Source: Roseovarius lutimaris
Lineage (GTDB): Bacteria > Pseudomonadota > Alphaproteobacteria > Rhodobacterales > Rhodobacteraceae
Assembly (NCBI RefSeq): GCF_900115165.1
Contig: NZ_FOVP01000006.1
Coordinates: forward strand, 133,880 to 197,879
Length of the DNA stretch: 64,000 nt
Direction: 5' to 3'
Shown here: positions 35,893-44,411 of the stretch, piece by piece
Layout: each line of letters starts with the position of its first letter
Position numbering within the stretch: the stretch's first letter is position 1
Translations under genes and position numbers: made by a program
The notes under the pieces: model-generated
What the model saw: only the letters and a program-made list of their open reading frames with translations
The model's database searches: none
What the model was told of the DNA's origin: nothing

Positions 35893-36597
35893 TTATTCGA
35901 GGGCCCCGAAATAGGCCGCAAGCGCGGCAATCTCTTCGTTTGACAGCCGCCCGGCCATCATCTGCATCAACGGGTGCGTGCGCAGTTTCGCCTTATAGGC
36001 GTGCATCGCAACCACGAAATCATCTTCCGGCCATTGCGTGATCGACGGAATGCCGCTGGCACTGCCGTCCGCCTGATGACAACTCACGCATTCGCTGCTT
36101 AGATATTCGCCGTATTCCGGATCGCCTTGAAGCGCCAGAATTTCGGGCGCGACGGAATGATCTGTGCCGCGCGCGGTTGGCGCGGCCTCGGGGATATTCG
36201 AAGGATTGTCGGAAAACCGGCGCAGATAGGCCAGAAGATCGGCGCGCTCTTGCGGGTCCTTGACGCCGCCAAAGCTCATCCGGGTTTTTGACACCAAAGC
36301 GCGCGGATTTGCGATATAGGCGTCAAGCCGGGTCAAGTCCCAGACCAGCCCGTCAACGCCCGCCCGCCGCATCGAGGCGGAATAGGCAAAACCCTCATGC
36401 GCCCCCGCACCCCGCCCGAAAATCCCGTTAAGATGCGGACCGATCGCATCGCGCGCGCCCTGCCCGATCTGATGACAGCCGCTGCATTGCTCAAACACCT
36501 CGGCCCCGGCCTCGGCATCGTCAATACTCTCCGAGCGCGCTGTCCCTGCCGCGAAAATCACGGCAAGGACAAGGCCCAGAGAGCGCCGGGGGATCAT
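35893..36597 (-). CDS. soxE: Diheme cytochrome c SoxE
   Basis: A 234-residue exported cytochrome c (signal about 1-22). Two heme sites are visible: CSGCH at 38-42 and CVSCH near 170-174, with sixth-ligand Met candidates in TRMSFGG and near the C-terminus (QMMAGRL). It is the electron-accepting subunit partner of SoxF. The gap to soxF is 30 nt and to soxD is 6 nt. Confidence 0.92.
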   Translation of the reverse strand: MIPRRSLGLVLAVIFAAGTARSESIDDAEAGAEVFEQCSGCHQIGQGARDAIGPHLNGIFGRGAGAHEGFAYSASMRRAGVDGLVWDLTRLDAYIANPRALVSKTRMSFGGVKDPQERADLLAYLRRFSDNPSNIPEAAPTARGTDHSVAPEILALQGDPEYGEYLSSECVSCHQADGSASGIPSITQWPEDDFVVAMHAYKAKLRTHPLMQMMAGRLSNEEIAALAAYFGALE

Positions 36598-36603
36598 CTG
36601 GAT

Positions 36604-37647
36604 CTAGTCACTGAAGCTGGCCAGATAGGCGGCAATCGCGGCCTGATCTTCCTCGGATTTAAGACCGGCAAAGCTCATCTTCGTGCCCTTCATATAGTCG
36701 CGCGGCTTGGCCAGAAACGCCGCAAGCGTCTCGGGTGTCCAGACCAGCCCCTCGGCCGCCTTCTCCTTGAGCGCCGATGAGTACCTGAAATCCTCGACCG
36801 ATCCGGCCGCCCGCTCCATAACCCCGTTAAGCTGTGGCCCGACCCGATTCTTGGCACCCTCACCCACCTGATGGCAAGCCTTGCATTTCTTGAACACCTT
36901 CTCACCGGCGGCAACAAGCGCCGGATCAACGGCGGGCGCTTCCGGCTCCGCTTCGGGTTCTGGCGTGGCTTCGGCCACCGCAACCGTCTCGGCCTCGACC
37001 GGCGCGGCCTCGGCTTTTTCCTCGTCCGGGGTCACGTCAAGCACGCGGGCGCGCATGGTGATCTTGACCTCATCCTTGCAGTTTTCCATGCAAGGCTCGC
37101 CTGTCCATTTCGGATATTCGGTCTCGGCCCGGTCATCGACGATAAACCCATCGGCATTGGGCATCTCGACCTCGGTGAAATTCTCGTGGCTCAGGGTAAA
37201 ATCATCCTCCACCAGATTGTTGGAATAAAGGATATAGGCAGTGATGGCGTAAACCTCGTCAGCGCTCAGGGTTTGCGCATCCCCAAACGGCATCGAGCGG
37301 TTGACGTAATCCCAGACCGTCGAAAGATAGGGCCAATACGACCCCACCGTCTTGAGCGGGTCTTCGTGGTCAAGCGTACCCCAGCCCCCGGCAAGCTTGG
37401 GCCAGTTGCCGACACCTTCGGCGAAATCACCGTGACAGACGGCACATTTCTCGGCAAACACCTCATCCCCTGTCCAGACATCGCCAGAGCCTTCGGGCAA
37501 CCCGCGCCCATCGGGCATGACCTTGACATCCCAGGCCGCGATTTCCTCGGGCAGCGCCGGGCGGCCAAGGCCATAGTCCCCGGCAAAAACGGCGGTGGCA
37601 CTCACGGCAAAACCGGCAAGAAGGGTGAATTTAAGAAACTTCGACAT
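36604..37647 (-). CDS. soxD: Diheme cytochrome c SoxD (sulfane dehydrogenase subunit)
   Basis: A 347-residue periplasmic cytochrome (signal MSKFLKFTLLAGFAVSATAVFA). Heme 1 CAVCH lies near 67-71 and heme 2 CKACH near 251-255, joined by an Ala/Pro/Glu-rich linker (about 205-245). It takes the electrons that SoxC removes from protein-bound sulfane sulfur. ATG 37647 overlaps the soxC stop by 17 bp, and the longer upstream open frame would lie inside soxC. Confidence 0.93.
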   Translation of the reverse strand: MSKFLKFTLLAGFAVSATAVFAGDYGLGRPALPEEIAAWDVKVMPDGRGLPEGSGDVWTGDEVFAEKCAVCHGDFAEGVGNWPKLAGGWGTLDHEDPLKTVGSYWPYLSTVWDYVNRSMPFGDAQTLSADEVYAITAYILYSNNLVEDDFTLSHENFTEVEMPNADGFIVDDRAETEYPKWTGEPCMENCKDEVKITMRARVLDVTPDEEKAEAAPVEAETVAVAEATPEPEAEPEAPAVDPALVAAGEKVFKKCKACHQVGEGAKNRVGPQLNGVMERAAGSVEDFRYSSALKEKAAEGLVWTPETLAAFLAKPRDYMKGTKMSFAGLKSEEDQAAIAAYLASFSD

Positions 37648-38902
37648 TCTCTGCCTCCCCGTTGGGCTTGACCCACCATGTCTGAATGCAATTGTTGTGA
37701 TAGATCGAGTTGAGCCCGCGCACCTCGCGCAGCTGTGTCTTGGTCGGCTGCACATAGCCGGTCTCGTCCATGGCGCGGCTTTGCAAGAGCATCTCTTTGC
37801 CGTCCCATGTGGTATCAAGATAGAACCGCGTCAGCGCCATTTTCTCGCCGGGCTTGGCAAGGCGGGCGGTTTCCCAGGTTTTGCCGCCATCCTTTGAAAC
37901 GTCCACCCGCGTGATGGCTCCCCGACCTGACCAGGCCAGGCCGGAGATCACCAAAGGCCCTTGTCCGTGAGTGATGGGCGCTTGCGGGCTGGGCGATGTC
38001 ACGACAGATTTCGCATCCATCTCCCATGTCCATTTGCGGCTGGTGCCGTCTTCCAGTGTATCGGTGTATTTGCTGGTCTCTTCGCGGCTTTGCACGGCGG
38101 CATCGGTAACCTCGATCCGCCGCAGCCATTTGACCCACATGTTGCCTTCCCAACCGGGCACGACAAGGCGCACAGGATATCCATGCTCCTTGCGCAGCGC
38201 CTCGCCATTGGCCTTGAACGCGACAAGCACGTCATCAAGCGCCTTTTCCATCGGGATAGAGCGACCGTTCGACGAGGCATCGGCGCCCTCGACATAAACC
38301 CATTTGCCCTCGGGCTTGACGCCCGCCTCGGCCAAGATCGTGCGCAGCGACACGCCAGTATATTCCATGTTGTGGATCATGCCGTGGGTGAATTGCGCGC
38401 CGTTCAACTGTGCGCCGGCCCATTCCATCCCGGTATTGGCCGCGCATTCGCAGAAATAGACGTGGTTCTCGCGCGGGAATCGCTCAAGATCGGCATATGT
38501 AAAGACCAGCGGCGTCTCGACAAGCCCGTTGATCATCAGCCGATAATCTTCCTTGGCAAGCTCGATCGCGCCGGAATGGTGACGCTCGAACGCACAGCCC
38601 TGCGGCGTGATCGTGCCCTCAAGCGCGTGGATCGGCGTAAAGTTGATCGAGCTGATCGTATCCGCCGTCAGCCAGTCGACATTGCGCCGCACCACGTCGT
38701 CTTCAAACCTGATCGGCAAGCCATAGGGCGTCACATCAACCCCGTCGCCAAAGCCCCGCGCCCAGGGCTGGGTCTCGGTGATCAACGGATCGGGCGTGGC
38801 CGCCTTGGCCGCACCGGCACCAAGCGCACCGGCACCGGCGGCGGCCGCCCCGCGCAGGAATGCGCGCCGTGATGTGGATTTGCCTTTGAAGGTCTCGGAC
38901 AT
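37631..38902 (-). CDS. soxC: Molybdenum sulfane dehydrogenase subunit SoxC
   Basis: A 423-residue enzyme of the sulfite-oxidase family with a twin-arginine leader (SRRAFLRGAAAAGAGALGAG), as needed for export of a folded molybdoprotein. The Mo-ligating Cys is probably Cys153 in YFCECAANTG, followed by the dimerisation domain (TRVDVSKDGGKTWE region). SoxCD oxidises the sulfane sulfur attached to SoxY, yielding six electrons, and its presence means thiosulfate should go to sulfate without sulfur globules. It depends on molybdenum uptake. Confidence 0.94.
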   Translation of the reverse strand: MSETFKGKSTSRRAFLRGAAAAGAGALGAGAAKAATPDPLITETQPWARGFGDGVDVTPYGLPIRFEDDVVRRNVDWLTADTISSINFTPIHALEGTITPQGCAFERHHSGAIELAKEDYRLMINGLVETPLVFTYADLERFPRENHVYFCECAANTGMEWAGAQLNGAQFTHGMIHNMEYTGVSLRTILAEAGVKPEGKWVYVEGADASSNGRSIPMEKALDDVLVAFKANGEALRKEHGYPVRLVVPGWEGNMWVKWLRRIEVTDAAVQSREETSKYTDTLEDGTSRKWTWEMDAKSVVTSPSPQAPITHGQGPLVISGLAWSGRGAITRVDVSKDGGKTWETARLAKPGEKMALTRFYLDTTWDGKEMLLQSRAMDETGYVQPTKTQLREVRGLNSIYHNNCIQTWWVKPNGEAENVEVS

Positions 38903-38929
38903 ATCAAATGCCTCCTTTCAGCATGGACT

Positions 38930-40627
38930 TCACGCGCCAATCACTTTGACGCTGTTATTGGGATCAACGCGCACAGTGCCCTGTTTGCGGATATGATTTT
39001 CGACGACATCCCAGATCTGCGGGCCCTCGGTGCCCTCGTTGACCGAGGCCCAGCCCGCCACCTGATAGGTCTTGGAGGGATCAAGCGCCTCGCCGGTCTT
39101 CAACAGGGTCATATCGGTGATCCGGCTGCCCTGCGGCTTGGCAAGATCAATCCGATAGCCAAGCCCGCCAAGCCGCACCATATCTCCGCCCTGCTGGTAA
39201 TAGGGGTCGGGATTGAACAGGTTGTCGGCCACGTCCTCAAGAATGACATGGATGAAATCACCTGTCATTTCCGTGCGATAGGCGCGGCCATAGGTCATCG
39301 AGGTGACATTCCAGATATCCTCGCGGGTGATATCCTGCCCCGGAAGGATCGACGGCCCCCACCGCACGCCGGGCGACATGGCGATATCGGCCTCGCGCTC
39401 ACTGATCAGCGCATCACAGATAAGATCATCCCAGGTCCCGTTGAAATTGCCGCGCCGGTAGAGCAGGCTCTCGCTCTGGCCAATCACCTCGCTCAGTTCC
39501 TCCATATAGGGCGCGCGCTGTGCATCAATCACCTCGGTGACGGCCTTGTCCGGCTCGATCACATCGCTGAAAATCGGGATCAGCTTGTGACGAAAACCCA
39601 TCATCCGCCCGTCGCGCACATCGAGATCGACGCGGCTGACGAATTTGCCGTTCGAGCCGCTGGCGATGATGATCGTCTCGCCCACAAGCACCGGTTCAGG
39701 CAGCGCATCATGCGTGTGCCCCGACAGGATCACGTCGATGCCGGTGACGATCCCGGCCATCTTCTTGTCCACGTCAAAGCCGTTATGGCTCAGCACCACG
39801 ACCAATTCAGCGCCCTTGGCGCGCACCTCATCGACCATCGCCTGCATGTTCTCGTCGCGAATACCAAAGCTGTATTCCGGGAACATCCAGCCGGGATTGG
39901 CAATCGGCATATAGGGAAAGGCCTGACCGATCACCGCAACCTTGACGCCACCATGCTCGAAAAACTTGTAGGGCGGGAAGAGATCGACCGGCTCGTCCCA
40001 TTCCGCGTCAAAGATGTTCTGGCCAAGCGCGGCAAACGGCAAGCCCTCGACAATCTCCTGAACACGCTCTGACCCGAGGGTGAATTCCCAATGGAAGGTC
40101 ATCGCATCCGGCTTCAACGCGTTCATCACATTGACCATGTCCTGACCTTCGGTCTGGTAACAGGTGTAAGAGCCGTGCCATGTATCACCCCCATCCAACA
40201 GGATCGCATCGGGGCGGTCGGCGCGAATGGCGTTGATCACGGTCGACACCCGGTCAAGCCCGCCAACCCGGCCATAGGCCTGCGCAAGCGCGCTGAAATC
40301 GCCCGAACTCAGCGCGTAATGCGAGGGGCTGCCATCCTCGATGCCATACATCCTGCGAAACTCGGCGCCGGTGACATGCGGCACTTCGCCCTTGTTGGCG
40401 CCGACCCCGATATTGGTCGACGGCTCGCGGAAATAGATCGGCTTTAGCTGCGCGTGAATGTCGGTGATATGGATCAGCGACACATTGCCAAAGGTGTCAA
40501 ACTGCAAAAGCTGATCCTGGGTAAGCGCCTGTTGCGCCGCAACCCTGGACCAGTTGCCAAAGGAGGACGCACCAAGAATGGCCGAAGCCGCCATGCTCGT
40601 CTGAAGAAAATCACGCCGCGAGATCAT
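38930..40627 (-). CDS. soxB: Thiosulfohydrolase SoxB
   Basis: A 565-residue dimanganese hydrolase of the 5'-nucleotidase family. Tat-type leader (SRRDFLQTSMAASAILG); metal motifs LIHITDIHAQL, GGDTWHGS, VLSHNGFD and SGHTHDAL are all present. It removes the terminal sulfone as sulfate from the SoxY S-thiosulfonate. ATG 40627 is selected because it puts the RR leader at the N-terminus. A strong terminator-like hairpin lies 65 nt before it, between soxA and soxB. Confidence 0.94.
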   Translation of the reverse strand: MISRRDFLQTSMAASAILGASSFGNWSRVAAQQALTQDQLLQFDTFGNVSLIHITDIHAQLKPIYFREPSTNIGVGANKGEVPHVTGAEFRRMYGIEDGSPSHYALSSGDFSALAQAYGRVGGLDRVSTVINAIRADRPDAILLDGGDTWHGSYTCYQTEGQDMVNVMNALKPDAMTFHWEFTLGSERVQEIVEGLPFAALGQNIFDAEWDEPVDLFPPYKFFEHGGVKVAVIGQAFPYMPIANPGWMFPEYSFGIRDENMQAMVDEVRAKGAELVVVLSHNGFDVDKKMAGIVTGIDVILSGHTHDALPEPVLVGETIIIASGSNGKFVSRVDLDVRDGRMMGFRHKLIPIFSDVIEPDKAVTEVIDAQRAPYMEELSEVIGQSESLLYRRGNFNGTWDDLICDALISEREADIAMSPGVRWGPSILPGQDITREDIWNVTSMTYGRAYRTEMTGDFIHVILEDVADNLFNPDPYYQQGGDMVRLGGLGYRIDLAKPQGSRITDMTLLKTGEALDPSKTYQVAGWASVNEGTEGPQIWDVVENHIRKQGTVRVDPNNSVKVIGA

Positions 40628-40691
40628 ATCGGACCCTTCCACATCCCGCATAGGTTACATGCGGTTTTTTGAATGTTTCTCACCAAAGAAA

Positions 40692-40720
40692 ACCCCGCCC
40701 GACAAAACGCCAGGCGGGGT
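40692..40720 (-). terminator. Rho-independent terminator-like hairpin between soxA and soxB
   Basis: On the minus strand, ACCCCGCC (40720-40713) pairs perfectly with GGCGGGGT (40699-40692) around a 13-nt loop, followed by TTTTCTTTG. This is a well-formed intrinsic terminator directly after soxA (stop at 40729), inside what is otherwise one long sox gene string. It should lower transcription of soxBCDEF relative to soxXYZA, or soxB has its own promoter. Confidence 0.75.
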
Positions 40721-40728
40721 CTTTTCGA

Positions 40729-41592
40729 TTAGTTTCTGATCGACGGCCCTTCGACCGAAAGACCGTTGCCGCGCGAGGCAACATAAAGCTCAAGCGCGAT
40801 GAACTCGGGGCTACCCGGCTTGAAAGTCTCGGCGCGGGTATCGCGCACGCAACCCTTGAAGCGCGCATGAACCGCGTTCAGCTTGGTGTTCTTGAGACGA
40901 TAGGTCGGAAAGCCGTTGATCTGGCCCTGGCTCAGGTGATCCGCGCGGATCATCTTGCCATAACTGTCCTCGTGACAGTTGGCGCAGGACAGCTCAAGCT
41001 GACCGGTGCGGGTGTAATAGAGCTCCTTGCCCTGTTCCCAGGTCGACTGCACCGGACCATCAATCGCCACATTGACCGGCATGCCACGCGACACCGAGGC
41101 CAGAAGCGCGGTCATGTTGACCATGTCACCGCCGGTGTATTTCCACTTTTCGGCGCCCATCTGGTTTTCACGACAATCGTTGATCTGCATTTCCAGAGTG
41201 CGCACTTCGCCTGCGGCCTCGTTCCACTTGGGATAGACCGCGCGCACGCCTTTCATGCTTTCATCGGCGGCGCCGTGACAGCTTGCGCAAGATTTTCCCT
41301 CGCTACCCTCTGCCGTATCCCAGGCATCCTGCGCCTGTTCGACAAAGATCATGCCGGGATTGTCGAAATCATCCGCCTGCATCGCGCGGGTCTCTGTGCC
41401 GCGGAAATGCCAGCCGGAATAGATCTCGTCCAGCGCATCCGACAGATGCGCGGGCGCATCTGTATGGGTAACCATCTCGATCTCTTCATTGACGATCAGC
41501 GTGTCGTCGACCGGCCCGGCAAATGCCGACCCCGCCGCCATCACCCCGGCGCTCATCAGAGCCGTCCAAACAGTTGTTCTTTTCATCCTCAT
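40729..41592 (-). CDS. soxA: Diheme cytochrome c SoxA
   Basis: A 287-residue periplasmic cytochrome (signal about 1-25, ending SAFA). Heme sites are CASCH (102-106) and CANCH (203-207); Cys140 (NDCRENQ) is the ligand expected for heme 1 and Cys248 (FKGCVRD) is the active-site cysteine that carries the persulfide modification. It is thus the diheme type of SoxA. With SoxX it joins thiosulfate to the SoxY cysteine. Confidence 0.94.
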   Translation of the reverse strand: MRMKRTTVWTALMSAGVMAAGSAFAGPVDDTLIVNEEIEMVTHTDAPAHLSDALDEIYSGWHFRGTETRAMQADDFDNPGMIFVEQAQDAWDTAEGSEGKSCASCHGAADESMKGVRAVYPKWNEAAGEVRTLEMQINDCRENQMGAEKWKYTGGDMVNMTALLASVSRGMPVNVAIDGPVQSTWEQGKELYYTRTGQLELSCANCHEDSYGKMIRADHLSQGQINGFPTYRLKNTKLNAVHARFKGCVRDTRAETFKPGSPEFIALELYVASRGNGLSVEGPSIRN

Positions 41593-41611
41593 CCCTCCCT
41601 GACGATTGGCC

Positions 41612-41941
41612 TTATTTCAACGCGATTTTCTTGGCCGCTTCGTAGACAGAGCCATCGTCGTCATACCAGGTGAACTTGAATTCACCGGCCTCGGGCACGG
41701 TGGCCTCGAATTCGAAATAAGGGTTGGTGGAAATCGCGGGCTCCATCTTCACATCGACCACGCTCTGACCGTTAAAGTCACAGGTAAAGCGGTTGATGAT
41801 CGAGCGCGGGATAATATTGCCGTCCGCGTCCTTGCGCTGACCGGATTCCATCGCGTGGTTGATCAGGGTCTTGATCGTCACTGCATCGCCAGCAGCGGCG
41901 GATTTCGGAACCTTGACGCGGGGTTTGACGTCTTGTGCCAT
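41612..41941 (-). CDS. soxZ: Sulfur-carrier complex protein SoxZ
   Basis: A 109-residue protein without a signal peptide, as usual for SoxZ, which is exported with SoxY. It has KVPKSAAAGDAVTIKTLINH and FTCDFNGQSVVDVKMEPAIS, the Ig-like beta-sandwich segments that contact SoxY. AAGGAG precedes the ATG, and it follows soxY by 24 nt. Confidence 0.94.
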   Translation of the reverse strand: MAQDVKPRVKVPKSAAAGDAVTIKTLINHAMESGQRKDADGNIIPRSIINRFTCDFNGQSVVDVKMEPAISTNPYFEFEATVPEAGEFKFTWYDDDGSVYEAAKKIALK

Positions 41942-41965
41942 TGTCGTGTCTCCTTGAGATATGCC

Positions 41966-42382
41966 TTAGCCGCCGCAGCCGCCGATTGTGACCTTGACGT
42001 TGCTCGATGCCTGAACGAACGATCCGTCCGCCATCTTGGCAATCGCCACCACGTCCTGTGTGCCCGCAAGGCGAATACGTGTCGACGCCGCCTGTGACGC
42101 GGCAAGCGCGCCAAAGGTAAAGGTCGCGACGCCCGGTGTCGGGTTGCCGGTGGCCAGCACCATGATCTCGCTTGCGCCGGGGGCGGAGACTTCGATCGGA
42201 ACAGTGTTGCCGTTTTCCGCGATCTCGGGCGCGGTCAGGGTGATGCCACCCTCGCCAATATCCGCGCCGCCGGTAAAGGCCGAGATCTGGTCCTCGGCTG
42301 CTGCCGTGGCCCGCAGGGGAAGCCCAAAGGCCACGAACGCCCCTGCCCCCATAACCATAACTTTGCGTCTGGTCAGTGTCAT
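41966..42382 (-). CDS. soxY: Sulfur-carrier protein SoxY
   Basis: A 138-residue protein with a Tat leader (LTRRKVMVMGAGAFVAFGLP) and the C-terminal swinging arm KVTIGGCGG, whose cysteine carries all covalent sulfur intermediates. ATG 42382 is preferred to GTG 42409 because CAGGAG lies 8 nt upstream of it and the RR pair then falls at positions 5-6. Works as the SoxYZ heterodimer with SoxAX, SoxB and SoxCD. Confidence 0.95.
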   Translation of the reverse strand: MTLTRRKVMVMGAGAFVAFGLPLRATAAAEDQISAFTGGADIGEGGITLTAPEIAENGNTVPIEVSAPGASEIMVLATGNPTPGVATFTFGALAASQAASTRIRLAGTQDVVAIAKMADGSFVQASSNVKVTIGGCGG

Positions 42383-42422
42383 TATGTCAAACTCCTGATC
42401 TTGTGCCACCCAGGGGGCACGG

Positions 42423-42893
42423 TCATTCCTTAAGGGTCACCAGATAGGCAACCACGTCTTCAATCTGCTGCGCCGACAAAAGCGGGCCAAAGGTGTCGTC
42501 GGGGGCCTCGCCGGTATAGGCGTTACCCGGACGATAGAATCCTTCGGTCTTGTAGAACGACGGCATCATCGACTCGGGGAACATCATCTTGGCGTTGGCA
42601 ACGATGCCGCGCAGTTCCTCTTCGCTCCAGCGCTCTCCGGCCCCGTCGAGCGGAGGGCCGATCTCGCCCTGAAACGGGACATCTGCCAGATCGCTGACCT
42701 GATGACAGGCGACGCAATTGCCCAGGGACTTATTGCCAACCACCTGGCGGCCGTTGGCCGCATCGCCGGACGTGCCGGACAGGGATTGGGCAACACTGCC
42801 ATCCTCGAACTTGACATCCGAAGGGGCCACCTCGGCGGCGGATACCGCAAAGCCTGTACAGACCAGCGCCATCGTCATAATTGATCGTTTCAT
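42423..42893 (-). CDS. soxX: Monoheme cytochrome c SoxX
   Basis: A 156-residue exported cytochrome (signal ending VSAAE about residue 20). Heme motif CVACH is at 60-64; a Met ligand is available in the MMFPESMMPSFY segment. Forms triheme SoxAX with the diheme SoxA. GGGAGG lies 4 nt before the ATG. It is the first gene of soxXYZAB and has its own regulatory gap upstream. Confidence 0.94.
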   Translation of the reverse strand: MKRSIMTMALVCTGFAVSAAEVAPSDVKFEDGSVAQSLSGTSGDAANGRQVVGNKSLGNCVACHQVSDLADVPFQGEIGPPLDGAGERWSEEELRGIVANAKMMFPESMMPSFYKTEGFYRPGNAYTGEAPDDTFGPLLSAQQIEDVVAYLVTLKE

Positions 42894-42904
42894 GCGTCCT
42901 CCCT

Positions 42905-42915
42905 AAACACATTCA
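42905..42915 (-). promoter_or_regulatory. Shared sox element TGAATGTGTTT upstream of soxX
   Basis: On the minus strand the 11-mer TGAATGTGTTT occurs here, 12-22 nt before the soxX ATG, and again upstream of soxV. Identical 11-mers in the two gaps where a SoxR repressor is expected make this a candidate operator half-site. Confidence 0.45.
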
Positions 42916-42956
42916 CATTTCCGTATATCATAGGACACAATCGCGCGATCAAACAA

Positions 42957-42984
42957 CAATAAATTCTAATTTTTGAATTTATTG
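42957..42984. promoter_or_regulatory. AT-rich perfect inverted repeat between soxW and soxX
   Basis: CAATAAATTC (42957-42966) and GAATTTATTG (42975-42984) are exact inverted copies with an 8-nt spacer, in the 107-bp gap between the soxW stop and the soxX start. It contains the AATTC/GAATT core that ArsR-type repressors favour. It may be the soxX operator, or a hairpin ending soxVW transcripts. Confidence 0.5.
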
Positions 42985-43000
42985 CTGAATTTTTTCCCGC

Positions 43001-43579
43001 TCAATCCCCAAGATCGACCGTGCGTTCCCTGATCCGGCGGGCGTGGTAACGTTGAAAATCTTCCTCGGAATCAAGCGCGTAACGCTCCTCGTTTACCCAG
43101 GTTAACAGATCAAGCGTGGTGCCCGCCTCAAATGCGCCCGGCATCACCGCCACGGCCGCCTGCGCGGCGGTTTTACCCTCTGGCACCTCTTGCGGCATGA
43201 ACAGAATCGATGGGGTAAACATCATCCCCCACTTTCGCATGGCATCGCGCTGCGACAGCTCCTCGCCGTCAAAGTCAATCAACTCGGCTGCACCGTAAAG
43301 ATCGAGCTGCACCACAAAAAAGTTCTCGCGGATATAGCTGTCGATCACCGGCAGCGGAAAGACATCCCTGTGCATCCGCTCGCAATAGATACAGCCGCGT
43401 TGCTCGATCAGGATCATCAGGCGCTTGCCCTCGGCATTGGCCTCGTCCAGATCCTCGCGCAGATCTTTGAACGTCTCGCGCATCCAGTCGGTCTTGTGCA
43501 ACCCGTCATCGCCAAGCTCGGCCGCCATCACCGGCACCGCCAGGCAAAGCGCCATGATCATCGTCAGAAACCGTTTCAT
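43001..43579 (-). CDS. soxW: Periplasmic thioredoxin-like protein SoxW
   Basis: A 192-residue exported thioredoxin-fold protein (signal about 1-19). The redox site is GCIYCERM (CxxC near 62-65) and the cis-Pro follows in FTPSILFM. It receives electrons from the membrane protein SoxV, encoded 16 nt upstream, and passes reductant to periplasmic Sox proteins. The pair order V-W is that of Paracoccus. Confidence 0.88.
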   Translation of the reverse strand: MKRFLTMIMALCLAVPVMAAELGDDGLHKTDWMRETFKDLREDLDEANAEGKRLMILIEQRGCIYCERMHRDVFPLPVIDSYIRENFFVVQLDLYGAAELIDFDGEELSQRDAMRKWGMMFTPSILFMPQEVPEGKTAAQAAVAVMPGAFEAGTTLDLLTWVNEERYALDSEEDFQRYHARRIRERTVDLGD

Positions 43580-43594
43580 AAATCCCTCCTTACC

Positions 43595-44332
43595 CTAGAT
43601 ATTCTGAAACGCCGGAAAGGCCTCCAGCATCCATTGCGCAATGTAATTGACACTATCGGTGGCAATCAGCCCTGCAAAAACCAGCATGAGAACCCCCATC
43701 GCCTTTTCGACCTTGGGCAAATGCCGCCGAAACCTTGATGCAAACCGCAAGAACGGCCCGATGAACAGCGAGGCCACCATGAACGGCGTCGTCATCGCAA
43801 AGCCGAACACAAGCAACAGGCCCAACCCCTTGAGCGCGGTCGCCTCGGAACTCGCGGTAAACACCACCGCCGTCAGCACCCCGCCAACGCAAGGCGTCCA
43901 GCCTGCGGCAAAGGCAAAGCCCACCACATAGGCGCCAAGCACCGACATGTTGCGCGTGTCGCCGGCATCCATCTGAAACACCCGGTTCAGAAACCCGATC
44001 CGCAACACCCCGAGAAAATGCAGCCCCATGATCAACACGACCAGAGCGGCAAACAGCCGAAACTCGGTCTGATAACCGCGAAACGCCTGGCTAAGTCCAA
44101 AGGCCGCCGCGCCCAGCAGGACGAAAACAGTGATGATTCCCGCCGAAAACATCACCGAGGCCGCAAATGCACGGCGCCGCACACCGGGCGCCAACCTGCC
44201 CTCGGCGCTGATCTCGGACATCGAGGCCCCCGCCATATAGCTCAGGTAAAACGGCACAATCGGCAAAACGCAGGGCGAGAAAAAGACGATCAGACCGCCC
44301 AGAAACGCGCTTAGGATAGAGACGTCGAACAT
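43595..44332 (-). CDS. soxV: CcdA-type thiol-disulfide transporter SoxV
   Basis: A 245-residue protein with six hydrophobic helices and the two CcdA cysteine motifs, FFSPCVLPIVPFYL near 19-32 and AAGWTPCVGGVL near 140-151. It carries reducing equivalents from cytoplasmic thioredoxin to SoxW. Divergent from soxS across a 79-bp gap that holds SoxR-type operator candidates. Confidence 0.92.
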   Translation of the reverse strand: MFDVSILSAFLGGLIVFFSPCVLPIVPFYLSYMAGASMSEISAEGRLAPGVRRRAFAASVMFSAGIITVFVLLGAAAFGLSQAFRGYQTEFRLFAALVVLIMGLHFLGVLRIGFLNRVFQMDAGDTRNMSVLGAYVVGFAFAAGWTPCVGGVLTAVVFTASSEATALKGLGLLLVFGFAMTTPFMVASLFIGPFLRFASRFRRHLPKVEKAMGVLMLVFAGLIATDSVNYIAQWMLEAFPAFQNI

Positions 44333-44354
44333 CAGGGGGCCTCAGACTGCTTGA

Positions 44355-44371
44355 TTGAAAAACACATTCAA
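44355..44371. promoter_or_regulatory. SoxR operator candidate in the soxV/soxS divergent gap
   Basis: TTGAA (44355-44359) and TTCAA (44367-44371) form a dyad that includes the minus-strand 11-mer TGAATGTGTTT (44360-44370) shared with the soxX upstream region. A looser dyad, AAAACACAT with ATATGTTTT, overlaps it. The position fits repression of both divergent promoters. Confidence 0.5.
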
Positions 44372-44411
44372 ACTATCATATGTTTTAGATGCCCCGTCAA
44401 TCGGAACCCAC

